A DNA stretch of 64,000 nucleotides from Deinococcus sp. JMULE3 (lineage in GTDB: Bacteria; Deinococcota; Deinococci; Deinococcales; Deinococcaceae). Shown in pieces: positions 15,895-24,543 of this stretch (positions are counted from its first letter, which is position 1; every line of letters starts with the position of its first letter). The notes beneath the pieces were generated by a model that did not search any database, had not been told where the DNA came from, and saw nothing but the letters and a program-made list of their open reading frames with translations. A program made the translations under genes and the position numbers. Location of the stretch: positions 127,001 through 191,000 of the forward strand of contig NZ_SGWE01000001.1 in NCBI RefSeq assembly GCF_013337115.1, in the 5' to 3' direction.

Positions 15895-17708
15895 GGTTCG
15901 ACGCGCCCCGCGCGCCGCTGCCCGACGAGAAACTCAGCCTGCAGGAGCGGCTGCGTGACCTGCGCGCCACCCTGGCGCTGGTGTGGCAGGCCAGCCCGCT
16001 GCATGCCGGGACGTACGCCGCGACCAGCCTCGCCGGAAGCGCGCTGCCCGCCGCGAACCTGTACGTCGGCAAGCTCCTGCTGGACGAGGTCGCCCGCGCC
16101 GCGCAGGGACAGGTCACGTACCGCGCGCTGCTGACCCTGCTGGCCGTGCAGGTCACGCTGGTCGTCGTGGGGAACCTGATCAGCACCGTGCAGAACGCCT
16201 CGCAGCAGCTGCTCGGGGACGCCCTGCAGCACTCGGTCAGCCGCCGCATCCTGAACAAGGCCACCACCCTGAGCGTCGAGGCCTTCGAGAACGCCGACAC
16301 CTACGACCGCCTGCAGCAGGCGTGGCGGGAGGTCGGCTCGCGGCCACTGGGCGTCGCCACGCAACTCGTGTCCCTGGCGGGCGCGGTCGTGACGCTGGGC
16401 TCGGTGGGCGCCCTGATGAGCACGCTGGGCCCCTGGGTGCTGCCGCTGGTGATCCTGGCGAGCATCCCGGGCGTGATCGTCAGCAACCGCTTCGGGGTGG
16501 AAGGTTACCGGATGCTGCGCCGCCAGACGCACGACTCGCGCGTGCAGAACTACCTGGGCAGCCTCCTGACCAGTGACGCGCTGGTCAAGGAGGTGCGCCT
16601 CTTCGGCTTCGAGGGGTACCTGCTGGGCCGCTGGCGCGAGTACTACCTGGGCTTCCGCCGCCAGCTGGTCACGCTGGTGCAGCGCCGCTCGGCCTGGGGC
16701 TTCGGGGCGGGACTGCTGAGCGCCCTGCTGATCGGGCTGGCCAGCGCCCTGATCCTGCGCCGCGCCGCCGACGGGCAGATCAGCGTCGGGGACTTCAGCG
16801 TGTTCGTGCTGGGCATCACGCAGATCCAGGGCACGGTCAGCAACCTCCTGAACGGCTTTTCCGCCATCTACCAGAACCTGCTGTACATGCGCAACCTCTT
16901 CGCGTTCCTGGAACTCCCCACCCGCGACCTCGACGCCGGGGAGGTCTGGAGCGGCCCCATCCACACCATCGAATTCCGGGACGTCAGCTTCCGCTACCCC
17001 CTGACCGAGCGGGACGTCCTGCGGGGCGTGAACTTCACCGTGCGGCGCGGCGAGGCCCTCGCGCTGGTCGGCGAGAACGGCGCGGGCAAGACCACAGTCG
17101 TGAAACTCCTGACGCTGCTGTTCGCCCCGACCGGCGGGCAGATCCTCCTGAACGGCATGGACGCCGCGCGCTTCAGCCCGCGCAGCGTTCAGAAGGAGAT
17201 GAGCATCATCTTCCAGGACTTCGGGCAGTACCAGATGACCGCCCGCGACAACGTCGCCCTGGCCGAGGTGAGCCGCCTGGACGACGCGGCGGGCGTCGAG
17301 GCCGCCACCGACCGCGCCGGGGCCGAATTCGTCGGCACGCTGCCGCAGGGCCTCGACACCCCGCTGGGCCGCCTGTTCCAGGGCGGACGGCAGCTGTCCG
17401 GCGGGCAGTGGCAACGCCTCGCGCTGGCCCGGCTGTACTTCCGCGACGCCTCCGTGCTGGTGTTCGACGAACCCACCGCCGCCCTCGACGCCCGCGCGGA
17501 ATTCGAGACCATCCAAGCGCTGCGCGAACAGACCCGCGAACGCATCACCCTGCTGATCTCGCACCGCTTCTCCACCGTCCGGCTGGCCGATCAGATCGTC
17601 GTCCTGAACGGCGGCGAGATCGTCGAGAGCGGCAGCCACGAGGACCTGATGACCCTCGGCGGGCGCTACGCCACGCTGTACGACCTCCAGGCACGCGGGT
17701 ACGCCTGA
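15891..17708 (+). CDS. ABC transporter, fused membrane and ATPase domains (exporter type)
   Basis: 605 residues from GTG 15891 (CGGAG lies 6 nt upstream); GTG 15813 in the same frame would add 26 residues without a ribosome site. The N-terminal ~330 residues have about six membrane segments. The C-terminal ATPase domain has Walker A GENGAGKTT, signature LSGGQWQRLALAR, Walker B VLVFDEPTA and the switch His in LISHRFST. It is a half-transporter expected to dimerise and export a lipid, peptide or drug. The substrate cannot be told. The gene stands alone. Confidence 0.92.
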   Translation: MRFDAPRAPLPDEKLSLQERLRDLRATLALVWQASPLHAGTYAATSLAGSALPAANLYVGKLLLDEVARAAQGQVTYRALLTLLAVQVTLVVVGNLISTVQNASQQLLGDALQHSVSRRILNKATTLSVEAFENADTYDRLQQAWREVGSRPLGVATQLVSLAGAVVTLGSVGALMSTLGPWVLPLVILASIPGVIVSNRFGVEGYRMLRRQTHDSRVQNYLGSLLTSDALVKEVRLFGFEGYLLGRWREYYLGFRRQLVTLVQRRSAWGFGAGLLSALLIGLASALILRRAADGQISVGDFSVFVLGITQIQGTVSNLLNGFSAIYQNLLYMRNLFAFLELPTRDLDAGEVWSGPIHTIEFRDVSFRYPLTERDVLRGVNFTVRRGEALALVGENGAGKTTVVKLLTLLFAPTGGQILLNGMDAARFSPRSVQKEMSIIFQDFGQYQMTARDNVALAEVSRLDDAAGVEAATDRAGAEFVGTLPQGLDTPLGRLFQGGRQLSGGQWQRLALARLYFRDASVLVFDEPTAALDARAEFETIQALREQTRERITLLISHRFSTVRLADQIVVLNGGEIVESGSHEDLMTLGGRYATLYDLQARGYA

Positions 17709-17784
17709 CCGATCCTGCCGCCTGACCGATCTCGCCATCCAGCCACCATCGGCAACCCCGATCTTCCACCTCCCGCGCGCGGCC

Positions 17785-17790
17785 TACACT
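17785..17790 (+). promoter_or_regulatory. -10 box of leaderless MFS gene
   Basis: TACACT followed by GCGCTC (6 nt) and the ATG at 17797, the same spacing as other leaderless genes here. Confidence 0.5.
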
Positions 17791-17796
17791 GCGCTC

Positions 17797-19043
17797 ATGC
17801 TTTCAGCGCGTGCGCGGTGGTTCCCGGTGGTGGTCGTGGTGGTGACGGTGCTGGCGCTGCTGCTGGCGGCGGGGGCGCGCAGCGCGCCGGGGGTGTTCCT
17901 GTTGCCCATGCAGGACGCGCTGGGCCTCAGCCGGGGGACGCTGTCGCTGACGGCCAGCCTGGGGCTGCTGGTGTTCGGGCTGGCGGCGCCGCTGTCGGGC
18001 CGCCTGATGGACCGCTTCGGGCCGAGGCGGGTGGCGGGCGCGGGTCTGCTGCTGGTGGCGGTCAGTTTCGCCTTGAGCACGCGGGTGGGCAGCGCGCTGG
18101 GCCTGCACCTGACCTGGGGTCTGCTGAGTGGGCTGGGAACCGGGCTGGTGGGGAGCGTGCTGGGCGCAACGGTCGCGACGCGCTGGTTCGTGCGGCGCCG
18201 GGGCTGGTGGTGGGGCTGTTCGGCGCGGCGACGAGCGCGGGGCAGCTGCTGTTCATTCCGCTGCTGACCCGCTGGGCGCAGACGGTGGGCTGGGCGCAGG
18301 CGACGCTGATCGTGGCGGGCGCCGCGCTGCTCCTCACGCCGCTGCTGTTTTCGCTGCTGCGGGACCGCCCGGAGGACGTGGGCCTGCGCCCGGACGGGGA
18401 GGTGGCCGCCCCGGACGCTCCGCCCGTCGCGCCACCCGTGCCGGACGCGGGCGTGATGGCGCGGGCGCTGCGGCACCGGGACTTCTGGCTGCTGAGCGTC
18501 ACGTTCTTCGCGTGCGGCTTCACGAGCAACGGCATCATCGGCACGCACTTCATCGCGTACTGCGGGGACCTGGGCCTGGGCGCGACGTTCGCGGCGGGCA
18601 CGCTGGCGCTGATGGGTGCCTTCAACTTCGTGGGCACCCTGGCCAGCGGGTACCTGACGGACCGGGTGGATCCCCGGCTGCTGCTCGCGTCGTACTACGT
18701 GGTGCGCGGCCTGAGCCTGGCGCTGTTGCCGCTGGTACCACCCGGCATGGCGTTCACGATCTTCGCGGTGCTCTTCGGACTGGACTACATCGCGACCGTG
18801 CCGCCCACCACCGCCCTGACCGCCGACACCTTCGGCCGGGCGAACGTCGGCACGGTGTACGGCTGGATCTTCTGCGCGCATCAGATCGGCGCGGCCCTGG
18901 CATCCTGGCTGGGCGGCGTCACCCGCGACGCGCTGGGCAGCTACGCCCCGGCGTTCCTGGCATCGGCGGTGCTGGCCGTCGCGGCCGGCGCGCTGGCTCT
19001 GCGCGTCACGCCCCCGGCCCGGCGGGCGGTGCGGGCCGGATAG
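17797..19043 (+). pseudogene. MFS transporter interrupted by a single-base frameshift
   Basis: The first ~133 codons (from ATG 17797) and the rest to 19043 lie in different frames but join into one MFS protein of ~415 residues: ...TRWFVRRRG / LVVGLFGAATSAGQ... The break is at the GGGG run at about 18200-18203, and one extra G restores the frame. Features include several membrane helices and the loop motif SGRLMDRFGPRR. It resembles the oxalate/formate-monocarboxylate branch. The downstream frame keeps full coding quality, which favours a recent mutation or a sequencing error over an old pseudogene. No slippery heptamer for programmed frameshifting is seen. Confidence 0.85.
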
Positions 19044-19073
19044 AGGGGCCGGTCTGTGACGCCCGGCCCCTCG
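19044..19073. terminator. Hairpin between convergent MFS and AAA+ ATPase genes
   Basis: GAGGGGCCGG pairs with CCGGCCCCTC around a 10-nt loop. It sits between two gene ends and could serve both. Confidence 0.6.
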
Positions 19074-19083
19074 TAAGAGACGC

Positions 19084-22000
19084 TCAGCTGCCCTCGTGCC
19101 GCCCCCCACCGGGCGGGCCGCCCAGGGGCCGCATCACGTTCTGCCGCTTTCGGATGACCTCGGCCAGTTCCTGCACGGCGGCGTTGGTGGTCTGCTGGCC
19201 CTGCACGACGCTGGCCAGGGCGGCAATGAGCGGGGTGATGGCGTCGCCCGGCGGGTCGGCATCCGGCAACTGGACCGTGGGAGCCGGTCGTTCGCGCAGG
19301 GCGGCGATCAGCGGGGCCAGCAGGGGCTGAAGTTGCGCGGCCAGCGGCTCGGCCGGAGCGGCGGACGGCGCAACCCGAGAGGCCGGTTGGGGCAGACTCA
19401 GGCGGTCCAGGCCGCCCGCGATGTCGGCCAGCTGCGCGACCATCCGCGCGCCGGTGTCGCCATCGGCGGCGCCCATGCGGCGTTCGCGGGCGTAGTTCTC
19501 GCGGATCTGCGCCCAGCGCGCGGCCTGCTCGGGGGTCAGCGTGCCGCGCAGTTCGGCGAGCTTCAGGAGGTTCTCCTCCGCGCCGGTCGTGAGGAGCTGC
19601 GCCTCGCCGCGGTAGTGGTCGCCGATCACGCCGTCGAGTTCCGCGTCGTTCATGACCGGGCTGAGCTTCTCGGCGATCTTGTTCATGTTGCGGTAGCTGC
19701 CCTGGAGCTTGAAGGGCGGTTCGGTCCGGTCGCGGTCGGCCTGGGCGGCGCTGGCGATGTACGCGGCGTTCACGCGGGCCAGGGTGTCGCGGGCGCGCAG
19801 CAGCAGGCGCAGCGTGGCGAGGATCTCCGTGAGTTCCGCCTCGCTGTACGGGTGCGACAGCTCGCCGGGGTCCTCGTGGCCCTGTGCGCGCGCGACGAGC
19901 TTCGGAATGTCGGTCAGGTCCCGCCCGGCAAGCGGCGCGAGCACGGCATTGCTGGTGAGGCTGTTCTCCACGTACGAGAGCAGGAAGGCGTCCTGCATGC
20001 CGCCGAGCACGTCGCCGAGGTTGTACACGTCGGCGCGGTTGGCGAGCATGTCGGGAATGCGGAACACCTCGCCGGTCTCCGTGTAGGGGTTCCCGGCCAT
20101 GACGACCGCGAAGCGCCGCCCGCGCAGGTCGTAGGTGCGCGCCTCGCCGTTCCAGACGCCCTCGATGCGGCGGGTGCCGTCGGTCAGGGCGATGAATTTC
20201 TGCAGGAATTCCGGGTGGGTGTGCTGGATGTCGTCCACGTACAGCATGACGTTCCCGCCCATCTCCAGCGCGAGATTGAGTTTCTCCAGTTCCTGGCGGC
20301 TGGCGGCGTCCGGGGCCTGCGCCGGGTCGAGGGAGCGCACGGCGTGGCCCAGGCTGGGGCCGTTGACGCGCACGAACACGAGGCCCAGGCGGTGCGCGAC
20401 GTATTCCATCAGGGTGGTCTTGCCGTAGCCGGGCGGCGAGATGAGCAGCAGCAGGCCCATCAGGTCGCTGCGTTTGCCGTCCCCGGCCGCGCCGATCTGC
20501 TTGGCGAGGTTGTCCCCGATCAGCGGGAGGTACACGTCGGTGATCAGGCGGTTGCGCACGAAGGACGTCAGCGGGCGCGGCTGGAATTCCGCGAGGCGCA
20601 GCCGCGCCCGTTCTCGGGTCAGCACGGTCTGCCGCTGCGCCTGGAAGGCCTGAAGGCCCGGTAGGAAAGTGCGGGCGTGCGTGGCAAGGCGGGCGAGCAG
20701 GTCGTCTGCCTGGAGGTGCAGCGTGCCGCCCTGGAGGCGCGGGTGGTCGCTCAGGAGGCCGGTGACGGTCGCGTCCAGCGTGACCGCTCGCGACTGGGCG
20801 CGCAGGGTGTCCCCGTAAAGGCGCAGCGCCACCGCCTCGGGCACGAAGCGTGCCAGGGCGCGGGTGTCGTCCCGGCCGGTCAGGGCGTCCAGCCACGCGC
20901 GCGTCAAGGTCCAAGCCTGCGCCGGGTCGTCCCGCAGGGCGTCCAGGCTGACGCGCAGGGCGTCGGGCTGCCCAGCGGCGCGCAGCTGCCCGTCCAGCGC
21001 GGCGTTCAGGTCGGCGGCGGCCTGCGTGAACGGGAACGCGCCGCCTGCGTCCGGTGCAGCCTCGGTCAGGAACGCGGCGGCCTCCGGAATCACGGTGTCA
21101 GGAACAGGAAGGGGCACGCGGGTCAGGAATTCACGCAGCGCGCCCTCCAGCGCCGTGCGGGCGTCCGCGAGGGCCGCGCCGCTGCCCAGCAGGGCCTGCA
21201 CCGCCCGCGCGGACGTCAGGCGCGCCGCCCAGGTCGCGTCGGCCTGCGCCCAGAACGCGGCGGCCAGCGCGCGCGCGCCCGGCGGGGCGACGAGCGGCCC
21301 CGCGGCGTCCAGCAGGGGCAGCAGCGCGTTCAGGATCAGCGCCGCGTCGTGGTCGTGCACGCCCCGCTGGAAGCCCTGGCGGTAGCGGGCGGCGGCGAAC
21401 GTGGCGACCAGTCCGGCCCGCGCGTCCGGCGTCATGCTGCGCAGCGCGTCCAGGGTCAGGCCCTCCTGCCCCGCCCGCGCGGCGGCCAGGACCTCCCCGG
21501 CCAGGAATTCCGCGCGGGACAGGTCCGGGGATTCGCTCTCCAGCGTCACGTCCCAGTACGCGCGGCCCGCGTCGAGGACCGGGTCGCGCAGCGGCTCCAT
21601 GAACTGCGTGCCGGTCAGGTGCAGCGCCAGGTGATCGCCGCGCGGCAACAGCGTCAGGTCCAGTGCCTGCGTGTTCACGCTGAAGCGGTGGCGGCCCAGG
21701 CGGATCAGCGCGCCGCCGTCCCCTTCCAGGTCGGCGCGGTCACGCAGGGTGCGCAGCGCCTGATCGCGCGCGGCCTTCAGGCGGGCCTCGATGTCCCCGG
21801 CGCGGACGCTGTCGCCCAGTTCAGTCAGTTTCAGGGTGAGGTCGCGCAGTTTCAGTACGAGCGCGTCCCCGGCGAAGAAGCCGTTCAGGGCGTCCTGATC
21901 GCTCAGGCGCGCCGCGCGCGCCGGGAGGCCCGCCAGAATGCGGTCGGCAGCGTCCGCGACGCCCTGCGCGCGGCGCTGCCTCTCGTCAAGCAGGGCCTGA

Positions 22001-24291
22001 CGGCGGGACTCGAAGGCTTCGACGGTCTCCTCGCGCCGGGCGAGGATGTCCGGCAGGAACGCCTCGTGCTCCCCGAACTGCCCTTCCAGCTCTTCCAGAG
22101 CCAGCAGCGCGCGGGACAGGCCCTCCTCGGCCTTTTCAGGCGTGTCGGCGGTGCCGAGCGCACCCGTGACGGTCTGCGCGAGCAGCGCCAGCTGCGCCGC
22201 GAAGCGCGCGGTGAGTTCCCCGCTGCCCAGGCTACGGCGCTGCCCCTCGGCGCGGGCGCGCACGCCGTTCAGGCGGCCGTACAGCGCCGAGACGCCCTCA
22301 ACGACCTGGGTGCGCTGCACCGGGTCCTCGGCGGGCAGCGAGCCCAGCAGGTCCGACAGGACGTCCAGTTCGGTCGCCAGGGTGCCCAGCGTGTCCAGCG
22401 CCGCGGCGAGCTCGCGGGTGGTGCCCGCCGCCTCCACCTGCGCGTTCAGCGTGTCGAGCTGCGCGTGGAACGGGGCCAGGGCCGCCGGGTCCGCGAGGTA
22501 GCTGCCGGTCGCGCCGCCCACCCGCGCGTGCGCGGCCTGCACGTCCGCCAGCAGGGCGTCCACGGCGCCCACGTCGATGGAGCGGGTCTCGCGCACCGTC
22601 AGCAGGCGGGCGCGCAGCGCGGTCAGTTCGGCCAGGGCGGTCACGAACTCCGGCAGGCTGCGCCACCCCTCCGGGTCGAGGGTCGTCAGGCGGCGGCGGA
22701 CCGCCCCCTGCACGTCCGCGAGGGTCTGGGCCGCCTGGGCGCGCAGGGCCTGCACCTTCTCGAACTCGTCGAGGACCGCCTCGGCAGCGGCGGTGACGTC
22801 GCGCAGCAGCGTGCGCGCGCCGCCCGTGTGCTCGTCGTCGAGCCAGTGGTGCGTGTCCGGCAGGCGGCGGGCCTGCTCGGCCAGCGCGGCGTACTGGGCA
22901 GCGGTGACCTCCGGCGTCTGCGCGGCCCGGGCCAGGGCGAGCAGGTTCGACACGCCCCGCACGAGTTCCGCGTTCCCCAGCCGCCCCAGGAAGGACGTGC
23001 CGGGCGGGCGCTGCGCGGCGAACACGTCGCTCGTGAAGGGCGTCTGCCACACCTGCACCGCGTGCACCTGGGTGGGTTCGGCCTCCGCCTGGAACAGCAC
23101 CATGCGCCCGTCGGGCAGCGCGGCGTCCCCGTGGGCGCTGATGGGCGTCTGCACCTCGCGGCGGATCAGGTTGTACACCAGCAGGGCGCTGCGGCCCGAG
23201 TCCTGATCGTAGAAGACGAACAGCACGTCCTCGCCGTTCGGGCTGCGCACGACGCGGTCGAGCGCCATGCCGGGCGTGAAGCCCTCGAAGGCGCGGTGCT
23301 CGCCGCCCGGCAGGTAATACCCGCCGGGGAAGACGATCCCGTGCTCCTCGGGCAGCTGCACGCAGCCGCGCGTGATCGCGTCCTCGCGCGTGACCCGCCC
23401 GGTCAGCGTGTCGAAGATCAGGCCGCGCCACGTCTTCTCGCGGTACGGCAGCACGCGCAGGAGGATCAGGCGGCCCACCCGCGCAAACTCGAAGGTCGCG
23501 TCGTCCAGACCCTGCGTGCGCTCCTCGACGGGCTCGCTGTAGATGCCCTCACCGGTCTCGGTGTTGTTCTCGACCTTCACGGTCAGCGTGCCGCCCGCCG
23601 TCTCCACGAACAGCGTGTCCAGGATGTTCAGGTGCGGAAAGCGCCCGCTGACCTCCTGATCGCGCCCGGCGCGGGTCCACTCGAAATCGAAGGGCGGCAG
23701 CGGGCTGAGGTCCCGCTCACCGCGCGCGTCGAGGTACCGCGCGCCCTCCCCGGTCAGGTCCCAGCGGAACACCCGCCGGTCGGTCAGGCGCTCCCCGATC
23801 TGGAACGACGCCAGCAGCCGCCCCGCGCGGATCTCCAGTTGCAGCAGCCGCGCGTGCCGGTAGTACGCGTACAGTTCCTCGAAGTCCCGCACGAACGCCG
23901 GATCGGTCAGGAACGACCCCTCCAGCGCGGCAGGCTGCACGTCGAACGCGCCGCCCTCATGCGTCAGGCGGTACAGCGCGAACACGTCCGCCAGTTCCGT
24001 GCGGGCCTTCAGGCCGTGCGTGACGTTGAAGCCGAACAGCATCACGTCCCCGACCTGCACCAGATCCCGACCCACGCTGGCCTGCGCGGTGCGGATGTGC
24101 GCCCGGCCCAGCAGGCTCAGGCGGCTGTCGCCGTACTCCGCGACGCGCGCGGCGTTCAGCCCCTCGGCAGCCGCGCGCACCTGGGCGCCCAGCGCGTCCA
24201 GGCGGCGGCGCAGCACCTCGAAGCTCCCGCCCGTCTCGGTTCCCGGTGCGCCCGCACCCGGCGTTGGTTCCTGCGTCATCCTCTCCCCCAT
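19084..24291 (-). CDS. Giant AAA+ ATPase (DUF3686-type), partner of flotillin operon
   Basis: 1735 residues. Residues ~1-480 form a beta-rich region (possible propeller, e.g. DVLFVFYDQDSGRSALLVYN). Residues ~500-1000 are helical and probably coiled coil. The AAA+ module lies at ~1250-1500: Walker A PPGYGKTT (~1287), Walker B VMLYVDDIQ (~1350), sensor-1 VVMAGNPY with the following arginine-rich PDMLANRAD. The walker/sensor pattern is MoxR-like. Proteins of this build are annotated as DNA repair ATPase / DUF3686, but I know of no proven function. ATG 24291 has GGAG upstream; ATG 24279 is an equally good start. It follows flotillin and yqiJ on the same strand, separated by 252 bp that include a family-B element, so a shared membrane-stress role is inferred. 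Confidence 0.88.
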   Translation of the reverse strand: MGERMTQEPTPGAGAPGTETGGSFEVLRRRLDALGAQVRAAAEGLNAARVAEYGDSRLSLLGRAHIRTAQASVGRDLVQVGDVMLFGFNVTHGLKARTELADVFALYRLTHEGGAFDVQPAALEGSFLTDPAFVRDFEELYAYYRHARLLQLEIRAGRLLASFQIGERLTDRRVFRWDLTGEGARYLDARGERDLSPLPPFDFEWTRAGRDQEVSGRFPHLNILDTLFVETAGGTLTVKVENNTETGEGIYSEPVEERTQGLDDATFEFARVGRLILLRVLPYREKTWRGLIFDTLTGRVTREDAITRGCVQLPEEHGIVFPGGYYLPGGEHRAFEGFTPGMALDRVVRSPNGEDVLFVFYDQDSGRSALLVYNLIRREVQTPISAHGDAALPDGRMVLFQAEAEPTQVHAVQVWQTPFTSDVFAAQRPPGTSFLGRLGNAELVRGVSNLLALARAAQTPEVTAAQYAALAEQARRLPDTHHWLDDEHTGGARTLLRDVTAAAEAVLDEFEKVQALRAQAAQTLADVQGAVRRRLTTLDPEGWRSLPEFVTALAELTALRARLLTVRETRSIDVGAVDALLADVQAAHARVGGATGSYLADPAALAPFHAQLDTLNAQVEAAGTTRELAAALDTLGTLATELDVLSDLLGSLPAEDPVQRTQVVEGVSALYGRLNGVRARAEGQRRSLGSGELTARFAAQLALLAQTVTGALGTADTPEKAEEGLSRALLALEELEGQFGEHEAFLPDILARREETVEAFESRRQALLDERQRRAQGVADAADRILAGLPARAARLSDQDALNGFFAGDALVLKLRDLTLKLTELGDSVRAGDIEARLKAARDQALRTLRDRADLEGDGGALIRLGRHRFSVNTQALDLTLLPRGDHLALHLTGTQFMEPLRDPVLDAGRAYWDVTLESESPDLSRAEFLAGEVLAAARAGQEGLTLDALRSMTPDARAGLVATFAAARYRQGFQRGVHDHDAALILNALLPLLDAAGPLVAPPGARALAAAFWAQADATWAARLTSARAVQALLGSGAALADARTALEGALREFLTRVPLPVPDTVIPEAAAFLTEAAPDAGGAFPFTQAAADLNAALDGQLRAAGQPDALRVSLDALRDDPAQAWTLTRAWLDALTGRDDTRALARFVPEAVALRLYGDTLRAQSRAVTLDATVTGLLSDHPRLQGGTLHLQADDLLARLATHARTFLPGLQAFQAQRQTVLTRERARLRLAEFQPRPLTSFVRNRLITDVYLPLIGDNLAKQIGAAGDGKRSDLMGLLLLISPPGYGKTTLMEYVAHRLGLVFVRVNGPSLGHAVRSLDPAQAPDAASRQELEKLNLALEMGGNVMLYVDDIQHTHPEFLQKFIALTDGTRRIEGVWNGEARTYDLRGRRFAVVMAGNPYTETGEVFRIPDMLANRADVYNLGDVLGGMQDAFLLSYVENSLTSNAVLAPLAGRDLTDIPKLVARAQGHEDPGELSHPYSEAELTEILATLRLLLRARDTLARVNAAYIASAAQADRDRTEPPFKLQGSYRNMNKIAEKLSPVMNDAELDGVIGDHYRGEAQLLTTGAEENLLKLAELRGTLTPEQAARWAQIRENYARERRMGAADGDTGARMVAQLADIAGGLDRLSLPQPASRVAPSAAPAEPLAAQLQPLLAPLIAALRERPAPTVQLPDADPPGDAITPLIAALASVVQGQQTTNAAVQELAEVIRKRQNVMRPLGGPPGGGRHEGS

Positions 24292-24388
24292 TCACTCCGG
24301 CGCGCGCGCCACTCGGCCCCACCCGACCACTCCACTCCAGGGAAGGCGCGAGGAGGCTGCATCCGGCCTCTTCCGGTTTCCCGCCTCA

Positions 24389-24543
24389 TACGGGTTCCGT
24401 CTGTTCCATTGAGAACCCGGAACTTCACCGGGTTGCCAATTCCACGTCCGGAACCCGCTCCACTCCTCCACTGCTGCGCAGCTCTGCGAGTCGCATCCGC
24501 TCGGATTGAACGGTTTTGGCAAACCATTCAATCGGAGTCGGCC
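24389..24543 (-). repeat. MITE-like element, family B copy 2
   Basis: 155 bp. It starts TACGGGTTCCGTCTG and ends GGAGTCGGCC, flanked by TCA at 24386-24388 and 24544-24546. The second TCA is the TGA stop of flotillin on the minus strand. Hairpins are AACCCGG/CCGGGTT and ATTGAA.../TTCAAT. The middle is ~20 bp longer than in other copies. Confidence 0.85.

Noticed and set aside
15651..17738. 695-codon leftward frame opposite the ABC exporter
   Set aside because: The exporter has all ATPase motifs; the shadow has none.
18198..18203. Programmed -1/+1 frameshift in the MFS gene
   Set aside because: No slippery heptamer or downstream pseudoknot was seen, and two other genes show the same one-base loss in homopolymers.
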